Notes: generated by a model from the sequence alone, not told the origin. DNA of 64,000 bases from an uncultured Caldilineaceae bacterium (GCA_951812725.1 OX638330.1:2356001-2420000), one strand, 5' to 3'; positions 9,432-18,028 are shown, counted from the first letter of the stretch. Numbers and translations are program-made.

Positions 9432-9809
9432 TCAGTCGTCTAAGTCGACCACTATGTCATTGCCATCAATGCGCACAGGGTAGGTCTTTACCCGTACCTC
9501 CGGGTCGACGAGACAGCGTCCGGTTGCGATTTCAAATGGCCACTGATGCCAGGGGCAGCGCAGCACTTCACCTTCCCCGTTGACCTTCAGATCGGAGTCA
9601 AATGCGGACGGCGGCGCGGCGGCAGCTATTTGGCCTGTCAATTCGCCGGTGCAGAGGGGGCCCCGTTTATGCGGGCAAATGTTGCGCAGAGCATATAGCC
9701 GGCCTTTGACATTGAAGACGCCGATGCCGGCGCGCCCGCGGAAAGGGACAACGATTTTGCGGCCGCCTGGCGGAATCTCCCAGACTTTGGCGATGACAAC
9801 TCTCGTCAT
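9432..9809 (-). CDS. Rieske [2Fe-2S] ferredoxin-like protein
   Basis: The protein has 125 residues, one Rieske domain and no membrane segment. The cluster ligands are CPHKRGPLC (Cys-x-His box) and CPWHQWPF (second Cys/His pair), with about 30 residues between them that include an Ala-rich insertion. This size fits a soluble ferredoxin subunit of an aromatic-ring or alkyl oxygenase or a nitrite-reductase-type small subunit, which passes electrons to a partner. Its ATG overlaps the stop of the upstream amidohydrolase by 4 bases (ATGA), so the two are translationally coupled. No oxygenase large subunit is nearby, so the electron acceptor is unknown. Confidence 0.88.
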   Translation of the reverse strand: MTRVVIAKVWEIPPGGRKIVVPFRGRAGIGVFNVKGRLYALRNICPHKRGPLCTGELTGQIAAAAPPSAFDSDLKVNGEGEVLRCPWHQWPFEIATGRCLVDPEVRVKTYPVRIDGNDIVVDLDD

Positions 9810-10945
9810 CGCAGATCGTCTCCTATGCGCAGCATTTCCAGAGCATTGTCGGCGAAGATGCGCTGCTGCGTTTCAGGCGCAAGTTTGGGAAACGTTGTGA
9901 CGGGATCGTTCCAGTCGAAATGAGGAAAATCCGAACAGTACACAAGTGTTTCGTCGGCGTGTAACATGTCAAGGAACTGATACAGCTGCTCGGTCGTTTC
10001 AGCCTCGTGCATAGGTTGTGATCCGACGCGAATGTGCTCGCGGAAGTATTCGCTCGGCAGTCGCTTAAGCCACGGTGTCTGGTCGCGAATTGCCTTCCAA
10101 TCCGAGTCCATGTGCCACATTACGGCAACGGCCCACAGCTGCTGGGCCTCGGTGAGGGCAAACTTCAGGTTGGGAAACTTCTCAAAGACGCCCTCACAAA
10201 TCAGCGACGAGGCGTGGGTACTGGCCACGAAGGGACGGCTCATGCGGGATTCCATGTAGTAGGTTGGAAAGCCCACCGGCGTGGGCGTGGTCCGGGCTGC
10301 GCCGCCGCCGCCGCCGATATGGGCGATAACCGGCAGACCGTGTTCTTCACACGCTTCCCAGATTGGGTGGTAGAAGCGGTTCCCGAATGGCATGCTGGTA
10401 CCCATCGGAACCATTATAGCGGCAGTGTCCGGGCGGTCGGCCAAACGATTTATCTCGCTGACGGCCTGGGCAGGGTCGGAAGGGGAGATGAGGATGGCAT
10501 TGACTACCCGCTCATCTTTTTCCAGCCAATGTTCGATAGTCCAGTCGTTGAAGGCGCGGCAGAGAGCGGCAGCCCAATCAGGGTCGGGGAGGCCCGTGTA
10601 GCCATAGAAGGGAGGCGGACCGGTCAACAGCGCGTAGTCGATGTTCCAGGGGTCGAGATGCTCGCGCTGCATAAACTCCAATGTGAAGTTGAAGTCGCGT
10701 TCCTTCAATCCCGGGTCTTTCAGATCGGACCGGTTGGTACGATAAGGAACGTTTGAGTAGCCGGCGCTGGGTAGGTGCAGGCCCTGGTCGATAAGATGGT
10801 TCTGCCAGAACCTGGACAGGTAAGGCAACAGCTGCTCAGGCCGTTCAAAATTGTGGTGAACATCGCAGTCCACGATCTTTACGCCTTCTTTGGGTTGGGC
10901 TGTCCAACCCGGCGCAGAAATCGGGGCTGCCCCTAATTTGGTCAT
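9806..10945 (-). CDS. Amidohydrolase-2 family metal-dependent hydrolase (paralog A)
   Basis: The 379 residues form a TIM-barrel metalloenzyme of the amidohydrolase-2 (ACMSD/OMPDC-like) group. The N-terminal metal motif is VDCDVHHNF, a middle His lies in LPVIAHIGGGGG, and the C-terminal barrel motif is YCSDFPHFDWNDP, with the conserved Asp. The family includes decarboxylases and hydrolases of aromatic or cyclic acids. The frame opens at 11035, but the ATG at 10945 has AAGGAG 9 bases upstream and removes a stretch that overlaps the channel gene, so it is preferred. Two paralogs lie upstream in the same run, and the Rieske gene is coupled downstream. Confidence 0.85.
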   Translation of the reverse strand: MTKLGAAPISAPGWTAQPKEGVKIVDCDVHHNFERPEQLLPYLSRFWQNHLIDQGLHLPSAGYSNVPYRTNRSDLKDPGLKERDFNFTLEFMQREHLDPWNIDYALLTGPPPFYGYTGLPDPDWAAALCRAFNDWTIEHWLEKDERVVNAILISPSDPAQAVSEINRLADRPDTAAIMVPMGTSMPFGNRFYHPIWEACEEHGLPVIAHIGGGGGAARTTPTPVGFPTYYMESRMSRPFVASTHASSLICEGVFEKFPNLKFALTEAQQLWAVAVMWHMDSDWKAIRDQTPWLKRLPSEYFREHIRVGSQPMHEAETTEQLYQFLDMLHADETLVYCSDFPHFDWNDPVTTFPKLAPETQQRIFADNALEMLRIGDDLR

Positions 10946-11003
10946 GGAAACGTCTCCTTGCGAACGGTTGGCAGATTTTAGGCAAGCGTGAACAAAATTG
11001 TCG

Positions 11004-11882
11004 CTAATCGGTCTCTGCTGCTGCGGCATAGGCAACGTTTGGGCCGAAGGGATCGCTCTTCAGCCACACATCTCGTTGCGGAAAAGGGATGGGAATGCCA
11101 TGCTCTTGCAGACCAAGATAGATGTCTTCCAGGATCTCACTCAGGGAGGAGAGCCGTTGCGATGGATCATCGATCCAATATTGGATCCGGAACAGAAGGG
11201 CCGAATCGGCGAACTCGACCAGAAAGGTGCGCGGTTCCGGGTCAGACAGGACCGCGGAGTGTTTGACGATGTGGGAATGCAGGATTTGATGCACTACACC
11301 AATTTCAGAACCGTAGGCCACGCCAATCTGGGATTCAACGCGGAGAATCTGGTCCGACTTCGTCCAATTGTCGAGCCGCTGTGAAACCATCAGCGAGTTC
11401 GGGACGATAACTTCGGTATTGCCGAATGTTTTGACAACAGTGGTACGGAGGCTCATTTCCTGGACAGTCCCGCGTATGCCATCGACCTCAATGACGTCTC
11501 CGTCCCGAATCGTCTGTTCTGTCATCAGGACTAAACCGGCAATATAGTTGCTGGCCAGATTCTGAAGTCCGAGGCCCAGTCCAATACTCAGGGCGCTGAG
11601 TGGGACCAGAAAAATGGACAGGTTCACGCCCAGGGAGGAAAGAGAGGTGTATACGCCGGCAAACAGAATCGACAGGAAGATAAACGTGCGGATGAGCCGC
11701 CGGTTGGTTGCGGTGAGCTTGAGCCGAGACTCCAACCGCTTCTGGAACTGACCGGCGGCGGCCCGCGCGAGGATGTAGAAAAGGAGGACTGTGCCGACCG
11801 TCATTAACAGGTCGGTCAGTGACAGGGGCGTGCCCTGCACAGTCGTCAGTGGTGTGTTCAGGAAGCGGAGAATACCGCCCAT
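11004..11882 (-). CDS. MscS-family mechanosensitive channel
   Basis: This 292-residue inner-membrane protein has three hydrophobic segments (about residues 24-42, 64-84 and 88-112). The last merges into the pore helix region SIGLGLGLQNLASNYIAGLVLM. The beta domain follows with GDVIEVDGIRGTVQEMSLRTTVVKTFGNTEVIVPNS, the MscS hallmark. The C-terminal alpha/beta vestibule part is present. MscS channels release solutes on hypo-osmotic shock; small members may also carry organic ions. It is placed between two amidohydrolase genes on the same strand, 21 bp after one. This suggests co-transcription, but the biochemical link is unclear. Confidence 0.9.
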   Translation of the reverse strand: MGGILRFLNTPLTTVQGTPLSLTDLLMTVGTVLLFYILARAAAGQFQKRLESRLKLTATNRRLIRTFIFLSILFAGVYTSLSSLGVNLSIFLVPLSALSIGLGLGLQNLASNYIAGLVLMTEQTIRDGDVIEVDGIRGTVQEMSLRTTVVKTFGNTEVIVPNSLMVSQRLDNWTKSDQILRVESQIGVAYGSEIGVVHQILHSHIVKHSAVLSDPEPRTFLVEFADSALLFRIQYWIDDPSQRLSSLSEILEDIYLGLQEHGIPIPFPQRDVWLKSDPFGPNVAYAAAAETD

Positions 11883-11902
11883 TTGGTCCGTCCAGCTTTT
11901 CG

Positions 11903-13018
11903 TTAATCCAGCTTGTAGAATTGGCGGGCGTTCTCAGCCATGATGTTGCGCCGCGTTTCCAGTGGAAGCGTGGACGGCACGGCCCGATCGGGGGAGTCAA
12001 AGTCCCAGTGCGGGTAATCGGTTGCAAACATCAGGCGCCGCCCGCCGTCCATCTGCTCCAGCAGCTGTTCGAAATGGGCCTGATGCCGCGGTTCCTCCAT
12101 TGGTTGGGTGGAGAGCCAGAAGTGCTCTTGAATATACTCGGAGGGCGCCTTCTTCAGATAGGGGGTCTCCGCGCGCAGCTTCTTCCAGCTCTGGTCCAGC
12201 CGCCAGGCAAGCGAAGGCATCCAGGCGAACCCGCCTTCGATAATCACTATGCGCAGCTCTGGAAAGTGCTCGAAGACGCCTTCGCAGACCAGGCTGGCAA
12301 CCTGAGCCTGAAACGCCTGGGCCATTCCGCAGTGGTCTTCGATGTAGTAGGAAGGCCATCCGCCGGCAGTAAGGGGATGTCCGCCGAGTCCGCCGAAATG
12401 TATGCCGATGGGCAGGTCGTACTCAAGGGCGGCCTCGTACATCTTCCAGTATTTGCGGCGCCCGAGCGGTTCCTGGGTCCTGGCGACCAGGATCACTTGC
12501 ACGAAGCCCTTATTGTCGCCCAGTCGGTGAATCTCCTCTGCCGCCAGATCTGCGTCTTCGTAGTTGACGAGGATTGAGGCGCGCAGGCGGGGTTCGAGCT
12601 CCAGCCATTCCGCAATCTGATATTCGTTGATGGCCCGCGCCAGTTGGGCACCGTACTCTCGATTCACCTGGCCGCCGGCACCGGCGAGGGGATTCAAGAT
12701 GCCGTAGTCCATGTCAAAAGCATCGAGCAGCTGCTCGCGCATGAATTCCAGGTCGGTGCCGGGAGGGCGTCCGCTGGGGGGCCAGGCGTCGGTGCGGGCA
12801 GCATTGGGCTGTGCGCGCGGGTAGCCGCCGCCGTAGTGACCGCGCATACCGAGCATTTTGTGATATTCCTGCCATTCTGTTGCCAGATAGTTGGTGATGA
12901 TGTCGTTGAAAACAGGGTCGTCATAGACATCATAATTGTGAATGTCCGTGTCAATCACCGCCAGCTTGGTTTTTGCGGGGCTTTGCGGTTTTTCGGTTAC
13001 ATCCAGTTGCAGTGTCAT
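11903..13018 (-). CDS. Amidohydrolase-2 family metal-dependent hydrolase (paralog B)
   Basis: The 371 residues have the same TIM-barrel layout as its neighbours. The N-terminal metal motif is VIDTDIHNYD, IGIHFGGLGGHP is the mid-barrel segment, and FATDYPHWDFDSPD is the C-terminal Asp motif. It resembles paralog C more than paralog A: both share ALIEGGFAWMPSL-type segments (here VIIEGGFAWMPSLAWRLD). It follows paralog C by 11 bp and precedes the channel gene by 20 bp, so it belongs to one transcription unit. Substrates are probably aromatic or cyclic carboxylates, by family analogy only. Confidence 0.87.
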   Translation of the reverse strand: MTLQLDVTEKPQSPAKTKLAVIDTDIHNYDVYDDPVFNDIITNYLATEWQEYHKMLGMRGHYGGGYPRAQPNAARTDAWPPSGRPPGTDLEFMREQLLDAFDMDYGILNPLAGAGGQVNREYGAQLARAINEYQIAEWLELEPRLRASILVNYEDADLAAEEIHRLGDNKGFVQVILVARTQEPLGRRKYWKMYEAALEYDLPIGIHFGGLGGHPLTAGGWPSYYIEDHCGMAQAFQAQVASLVCEGVFEHFPELRIVIIEGGFAWMPSLAWRLDQSWKKLRAETPYLKKAPSEYIQEHFWLSTQPMEEPRHQAHFEQLLEQMDGGRRLMFATDYPHWDFDSPDRAVPSTLPLETRRNIMAENARQFYKLD

Positions 13019-13029
13019 GGTCCGGCTCC

Positions 13030-14196
13030 CTAGAGTCGATAGAACGAGCGAGCATTCTTATGCCAGATGTTGGCGTTGAGAGGTTCCGGCAATGTTACGG
13101 GCCAGGCTTCTTCGTCTTCATCATAGTGCCAGTGCGGGTAGTCAGTGGCGAACATGAGCAGAGAGTCCGACTCCATCTGTTCGACTGTTTGCAGAATATA
13201 GCGGGGATCGGGCGGAGCGCCCACAGGCTGCACGGTCACGCGCATGTGCTGGCGAATGTAGTCGGACGGGGCACGTTTGACCCATGGTGTGTTGGAACGG
13301 AGTCCTTTCCACTCCTTATCGAGCCGCCACATGAGGGAAGGCATCCAGGCGAATCCGCCTTCAATCAGGGCGATGCGCAGCTCGGGGAAGCGGTCGAAAA
13401 CTCCTTCGGCAATGATGCTGATGACCTGGGACTGGAATACCTGCGCCATGCCGGCATGCTCTTCCAGATAGGTGGAAGGCCAGCCGACTGGTGTGGGTGG
13501 ATGACCTGGCGCACCGCCGAAGTTGATGCCGATGACCAGATCGCGTTCCACGGCCGCGGCATAGAGGGGATCGTAGAAGCGATTGCCATAGGGAATGAAA
13601 GAGCGTACGGGAAGAACCACTTGGACGAACTGCGGATGGTCGCCGAAACGATGGATCTCTTCGGCAGCACGGGTTGGTGTCCGGCTGGGCACGACCAGCG
13701 ATCCCCGCAGACGCGGTTCCGGTGTCAGCCATTCGTCGATCTGCCAGCGATTGGCGGCGGTAGCCAGGTCTGCGGCAAGATCTTCCTGTTTGACGCTCTG
13801 GACCCGGTAGGCACAGTTGAGAATCCCGATTTCTGTATTCCAGGGGGCCAGCGCCTGCTCGCGAACCAGCTGCAAGCTGGACCCTGCTGACCCTCCCTCC
13901 GGCGGGATGCTCCCCGGCCGCGATGAGGTAGGTGCGCCGCGAGGGTAATCGTTGGCGTGGGGACCGATGAAGGCCGACTCGCGGATATAGTCGCACCAGT
14001 GGTCGGCCAGATAGGGCATCAACAGTTCGATGGACGACACCTCGTTGTGGATATCGCAGTCGATCACTGATTGGGGCAGCGAGGGTCGCCGCTTCCCGTT
14101 TAGTGGTTGAACCGTGGATTGCGTTCGCTGCCCCGTGTTATGCCCGTTTTCGGTTGGGGCTGACAGGGACTGCGGCGCATCAGCATCTGACATCAT
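13030..14196 (-). CDS. Amidohydrolase-2 family metal-dependent hydrolase (paralog C)
   Basis: The 388 residues show VIDCDIHNEV (N-terminal metal site), IGINFGGAPGHPPTP (mid barrel), ALIEGGFAWMPSLMWRLD, and FATDYPHWHYDEDEE at the C-terminal metal position. An extra ~45-residue polar leader rich in Ser/Gln/Thr precedes the barrel and shows no signal-peptide character. It is the first gene of the five-gene minus-strand run C - B - MscS - A - Rieske. A second Met lies next to the first, and the true start could be either. The three paralogs probably arose by duplication and diverged to related substrates. Confidence 0.87.
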   Translation of the reverse strand: MMSDADAPQSLSAPTENGHNTGQRTQSTVQPLNGKRRPSLPQSVIDCDIHNEVSSIELLMPYLADHWCDYIRESAFIGPHANDYPRGAPTSSRPGSIPPEGGSAGSSLQLVREQALAPWNTEIGILNCAYRVQSVKQEDLAADLATAANRWQIDEWLTPEPRLRGSLVVPSRTPTRAAEEIHRFGDHPQFVQVVLPVRSFIPYGNRFYDPLYAAAVERDLVIGINFGGAPGHPPTPVGWPSTYLEEHAGMAQVFQSQVISIIAEGVFDRFPELRIALIEGGFAWMPSLMWRLDKEWKGLRSNTPWVKRAPSDYIRQHMRVTVQPVGAPPDPRYILQTVEQMESDSLLMFATDYPHWHYDEDEEAWPVTLPEPLNANIWHKNARSFYRL

Positions 14197-14273
14197 GGCT
14201 CGTTACTTTCCTGCAATTTCTCAGATGACATTTTGATTATTTCCTGGATACGCAGATTCTACCGTCTTGCACG

Positions 14274-14627
14274 CTAGTCGTCAACGCTTGCCTGCCGAAG
14301 GGCCAGGGCATACGCATCTAATTGGGAGAGGACTTTCAGGAGGTAGTCAGTTTTCCAACCGGCTCGTTTAGGTTTGGCAGCGATACCGATTTTGGTGCTG
14401 TTCTCGTTGGGGAAGAGGTTGAAAGCCATGCGGCGCAAGACGGTCAGGTTGTGCTGCGCAAAGCCGTGACGGGTGCGACCGTCGTCCCCATCCCAGACCC
14501 AGTAGACTGGATTCTCGATGCTCCGGTGGCTGACAGTGGTAGTCAGGAGCGGTTTGGCATCGGAGGAAGAGATTGAATTCACATCAGATGCAAGTGCCTT
14601 GGGCGCTGATGCGGGCATTTCATTCAT
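14274..14627 (-). pseudogene. ISAs1-family transposase relic 1 (C-terminal part)
   Basis: Residues ~34-100 of this 117-codon frame match the C-terminal end of ISAs1 transposases: HRSIENPVYWVWD, then QHNLTVLRRMAFNLF, then KPKRAGWKTDYLLKVLSQ. The usual WVLDVxFREDDSRIR segment is shortened by several residues, and everything N-terminal, including the DDE catalytic residues, is missing. It is therefore a decayed fragment and cannot move itself. A second relic with over 80% similar bases in the end region sits at 15948-16800. Confidence 0.75.
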
Positions 14628-15315
14628 TGTGGACCGTTTTAATCAGATTAATCTTGATGGGTGGGACAAAGGCATTCTCGCATGAGCGTTTGACGAGAGT
14701 TTACGAGAGATCATGAGAGTATACGAGCGTTTTCGGGTTGACTAAGCTGCAGTTCACGGAATTTTCCTGATGTGCTGTGACCGGGGCCTTGCCGATGTAG
14801 GCATTCTCTTCTGTGTGTTGGACAAGAGTTACTGCCAGGGACTTACCTCGCTTGCGTGTTGCCGTAGGCAGAACCAATCGATCCGCGAAGTCATGCGAAA
14901 GGCCGCGAAGAACACCGAAGGCATAACGGATTTTCAATGCGCGGTCCTTGGCGGAAGAGCACTTTGCTCCAGCAAATCGCTTTGGTGACAAACGTCAACG
15001 GGCACTCGTCATTACTGGATTCACTTGCCCGGGTTCTGGCCGCGAAATGTCTACAAATGTCGCGAAATGTATACGTATGTATACGTATGTCGCGCCAATT
15101 TCAGTTTTTTGGGACGCTATTTTGCGTCTTACCGAACAGGTCCTCGCCGTCCCTGAAGGATACCGGGAGGACGATTTGGGGGCATTTCGCAGCGTTTCAG
15201 CTGACCGCTTTCATCTGCAGGTTTTCTTTGGGCGAGAGCAGTGGCTTCTCAGTTCGTGCGCCACGAATGTCCACGAAGCGGGCCCGCCTTGTGGGCCCAC
15301 AAGGGGTACCTATTC
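14628..15315. repeat. Repeat-rich intergenic DNA, with a partial family 2 copy at ~14880-15003
   Basis: No convincing gene. The stretch ATCCGCGAAGTCATGCGAAA followed by GGCCGCGAAGAACACC, and the end GACAAACGTCAACGGGC, match repeat family 2 (full copies at 20699 and 38431). A short ATGTATACGT direct repeat lies near 15067-15090. The part from ~15134 to 15310 has a diverged direct duplicate at ~15738-15925, sharing the CCTCGCCGTC block and the GCGAGAG(C/T)...TGGCTTCTCAG block. Confidence 0.5.
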
Positions 15316-15690
15316 GATTCAGGCAGCCTAACGAGGCCTAGTCCCACTTCGATGCAATTATCCTGGGTTAGGTCGATCCAAGTCGATCCAAGTCGACGTA
15401 AGTCGACGGAATTTCTTTTTTTTGGACTTTTTTCTTGATTTCGCAGACGGTTCGTTCAGCCGATTCAGGCAGCCTAACGAGGCCTTGTCCCAATTCGACG
15501 CAATTATCCTGGGTTAGGTCGACCCAAGTCGACCTAAGTCGACGTAAGTCGACGTAAGTCGACGGGATTTCTTTTTTTTGGACTTTTTTCTTGATTTCGC
15601 AGACGGTTCCTCCAAGCGATTCAGGCAGCCTCACGAGGTTTGTTTCAATTCGTTGCAATTGCCTTGGGTTAGGGCGGGTTGCGACGGATT
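15316..15690. repeat. 146/156-bp tandem repeat with an inner 10-bp repeat
   Basis: GATTCAGGCAGCCT starts at 15316, 15462 and 15618. Periods are therefore 146 and 156 bp; the third unit is partial. Each full unit has a run of 10-bp steps (CAAGTCGACC / TAAGTCGACG type) and a T-rich block ending TTGATTTCGCAGACGGTTC. The second unit carries exactly one more 10-bp step, which explains the 10-bp difference. A minus-strand open frame crosses the repeat, but it is not thought to be a gene. Confidence 0.8.
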
Positions 15691-15947
15691 GTGTCGGCGT
15701 TCTTCTTAGCAGGCCCTTACATGCTTGAGTTCGCAGACGTTTCCTCGCCGTCTTTAAAGCGTATCGGCAGATGAAGTATGGGCAACTCGCAGACGTACAG
15801 CGGCCTTACCTCGGCTTCAGATATTCTTTTGGCGAGAGTCATGGCTTCTCAGGGACAGAGGAAACGCAACTCATTTCGGACACTATTATAGCACACGATT
15901 TGGGGCCACAAGGGGCAACTTTACCCGAATCTCAGGGCATACACATC

Positions 15948-16800
15948 TTATTGGGAGAGAATTCTCGGGAGATAGCCAGTTTTCCAACCAGCTCGTTTAC
16001 GTTTGGCAGCGATACCGATTTTGGCGCTTTTCTCTCTGCGAAGTAACTACTACGCCACAGTAGTTGACCGACCAGTCATCCTTGGAACCATTCAGGCTCG
16101 TGGTGACGCAACTGGTGAACAGCGGCCGCCATGCTCGCCAGCCGACACGTTGCGAAGAAGGGACACGGTCGGCGGTCAGTGGTCAGTGGTCAGTGGTTAG
16201 TGGTTAGTGGTTAGTGGTTAGTAATCAGACACGGCGCGGGGGTGCGGACGCTGTTGGCTAGACACGTTGCTGGGGAAGAGTAAACACGGTCGGTGAGGCA
16301 TGTTTTTGTAGGGGGCGTTGCGGGGGCGCGGAACTGCAGGGGTCAGGGGTCAGGGGTCAGTGATCAGTAACTTCTGCGGTTGGAGGTCGGTGGTCGGTGG
16401 GTTGAAGCGGCAAGTTGGGGAGTAGACTCCGTTCGCCAGACACGATGCTGGGGAAGAGTAAACACGGTCGGTGAGCCATGTTTTTGTAGGGGGGCGTTGC
16501 GGGGGCGCAGCCCCTGCACAAGGGAGGGCCGAAGGCCCGACCGCACAACTGCAGTGGTCAGGGGTCAGGGGTTAGTGGTTAGTGAAAATCGCTTTCGCTC
16601 GCCTCGTTCAGGGTCGCGAATCGGTTGCGGCTGCGTAGTTACCAGCGAAGGAGGTTAAGGGCCAAACGGCGCAAGTTGGCCAGGTTGTGCTGCGCATGGC
16701 CCTGACGGATGCGACTGTCGTCCTGGCGAAAGGCGACATCCTAGACCCAGTGGACTGAATTGTCGATGCTCCAGTGGCTGCGGGTGGAATGCAACGCTTC
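15948..16800 (-). pseudogene. ISAs1-family transposase relic 2, split by a MITE-like insertion
   Basis: Minus-strand bases 16800-16643 encode SHWSIDNSVHWV, a TAG stop, then DVAFRQDDSRIRQGHAQHNL and LANLRRLALNLLR, a clear ISAs1 C-terminal match. The frame resumes at 16042-15948 with REKSAKIGIAAKRKRAGWKT and ends in TAA. Removing the 600-bp insert at 16043-16642 with one copy of the flanking 7-mer (TTCGC[A/T]G) restores the frame exactly. The internal stop shows the gene was, or has since become, dead. The catalytic N-terminal part is absent. Confidence 0.85.
16043..16642. mobile_element. MITE-like repeat family 1, copy 2 (600 bp, composite)
   Basis: It begins GTAACTACTACGCC and ends with the complement of GTAACTACGCAGCC. 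Flanking 7-mers CTGCGAA and CAGCGAA (6 of 7 identical) form a target duplication in the transposase relic. The element holds two copies of the TTTTTGTAGGGGG/GCGTTGCGGGGG core, and a 7-mer array of GGTCAGT/GGTTAGT: seven units at 16174-16222 and shorter runs near 16342 and 16556. The core hairpin is at 16526-16538. No protein is encoded. Confidence 0.85.
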
Positions 16801-16877
16801 TGGCTGTCCAGTCACGGCCGCGCGGGAATGGGCCGATTCTCTTTCACTTCACGTCCGCGGCTGTACTTCTCAATTGC

Positions 16878-16906
16878 TTGGCGACGCGGCGACCCTGACA
16901 TATAAT
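16878..16906 (+). promoter_or_regulatory. Sigma-70-type promoter for the unknown/PhyH gene pair
   Basis: TTGGCG at 16878-16883 and a perfect TATAAT at 16901-16906 are separated by 17 bases. The predicted start is near 16913, about 43 bases before the first gene. Confidence 0.6.
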
Positions 16907-16955
16907 TGAGCACGAGATAGACGCATTCGACTCCGCGGCCCGGAACAGCAAGAAT

Positions 16956-17240
16956 ATGCAGTCCAATAGCCAGCCCCGCCAAAGACTACTATACCTGCAT
17001 GCACGCACTCCGAGCGTTTTTTCGGAGATTCTGGGCTACACTTTGATTGAACCGGTCGAGGATTTCCAGGTTGAAATCAGCGGCGGAGAGTTCGAGTGGC
17101 CCTACACAAGGGTGCATGATGCAGTGGTCGACGGCTGGCAGATCGTACAGTTTCCACACTTGCAGTCGCCGTACAGCGACACTGATCTGGACGTCGTTGG
17201 ATATGAGTTCATATTGCAGAAGATGGAGGTTGTCACATGA
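16956..17240 (+). CDS. Small protein of unknown function, coupled to PhyH gene
   Basis: The protein has 94 residues. The family is not recognised. It is soluble-looking, with alternating hydrophobic residues (RLLYLHARTPSVFSEILGYT, VVDGWQIVQFPHLQSPYSD) and no signal peptide or metal motif. Support for a real gene comes from a promoter about 50 bp upstream and a 4-base ATGA overlap with the dioxygenase start at 17237. Tight coupling suggests the two proteins work together or are made in fixed ratio. There is no strong ribosome site before the ATG, so the start may differ slightly. Confidence 0.6.
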   Translation: MQSNSQPRQRLLYLHARTPSVFSEILGYTLIEPVEDFQVEISGGEFEWPYTRVHDAVVDGWQIVQFPHLQSPYSDTDLDVVGYEFILQKMEVVT

Positions 17241-18028
17241 TCGATGCCAAATACCTGCTCACTGACGTTGACATGGCTCGCTTCCTCGTTACAGGCTACC
17301 ACATCGTCGAGCCGGACCTGCCTCCGGGCCTGAACAGTCGGATCGCGGACAAACTGGATGAACTGGCGGCCAATCCAGGCGACGCAATCACCGAGGAGGT
17401 GCCCGATCTGTGGCAGGTGGTGGAGCATCCACAGGTGAGAGGGGCGCTTGTCAGCTTGTTGGGGGAAGACTATACAGTAAACTCGCACCGGCACTGGCAT
17501 TGCAAGCTGCCTGGATCCGGCGCGATGCAGTGGCACCAGGACAGCACTAACAATCGCAATACCCAGATCGATCGCCTGCTGGGGCTCTACTATCCTCACG
17601 ATATTACGGCTGACATGGGCCCTACGGTGATTGTGCCGGCAACGCAGTTTCGGAACGCGCCTACGGACAGGATGGCAACCTATTCGAACATTCGCGGGCA
17701 GGTACCGCTGACGGTCAAGGCCGGCACGGTGGCCTTCACCCATTATGACCTTTGGCATGGAACGGCCAGCAACAGGTCGAGCATCAAGCGCCACATGATC
17801 AAGTTCCTCTTCAATCGCGCCAGCGGGAACTCGGCACCTTCTTGGAACCATGACCCCGAGGCGCTGAACCGGCCACGCGACTGGGATGCCCGCGACAGGG
17901 CGCAAGATGCCGTCAACATTCTCTCTTTTGGCAACCCACTTGGGGTCTCACAGAGCGACCATTACAAGGAGAGGACCATACGACAAGCATGCTGGCAAGA
18001 GCTGCTTGGACAGAGGGTTGCAAATTGA
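17237..18028 (+). CDS. Phytanoyl-CoA dioxygenase (PhyH) family Fe(II)/2-oxoglutarate oxygenase
   Basis: The 263-residue jelly-roll oxygenase has the iron triad: HQD in AMQWHQDST (near residue 98, HxD form) and the distal His in YDLWHGTASN (near residue 174). An Arg in SSIKRHMIKFLF probably holds the 2-oxoglutarate. Members hydroxylate diverse small molecules and natural products, and the substrate here is unknown. The start codon lies in the stop of the preceding small gene. It is followed after 154 bp by a methyltransferase gene on the same strand, which may belong to the same tailoring function. Confidence 0.88.
   Translation: MIDAKYLLTDVDMARFLVTGYHIVEPDLPPGLNSRIADKLDELAANPGDAITEEVPDLWQVVEHPQVRGALVSLLGEDYTVNSHRHWHCKLPGSGAMQWHQDSTNNRNTQIDRLLGLYYPHDITADMGPTVIVPATQFRNAPTDRMATYSNIRGQVPLTVKAGTVAFTHYDLWHGTASNRSSIKRHMIKFLFNRASGNSAPSWNHDPEALNRPRDWDARDRAQDAVNILSFGNPLGVSQSDHYKERTIRQACWQELLGQRVAN

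Noticed and set aside
15368..15658. Minus-strand open frame with a repeated polypeptide (EIKKKVQKKEIPSTYVDL twice)
   Set aside because: It only reads the 146/156-bp tandem repeat. One period is not a multiple of three, so the frame is not kept across units. No ribosome site or family was found.
16174..16222. Short regular repeats as a possible CRISPR array
   Set aside because: Units are 7 bp with no spacers, and no cas genes are near.
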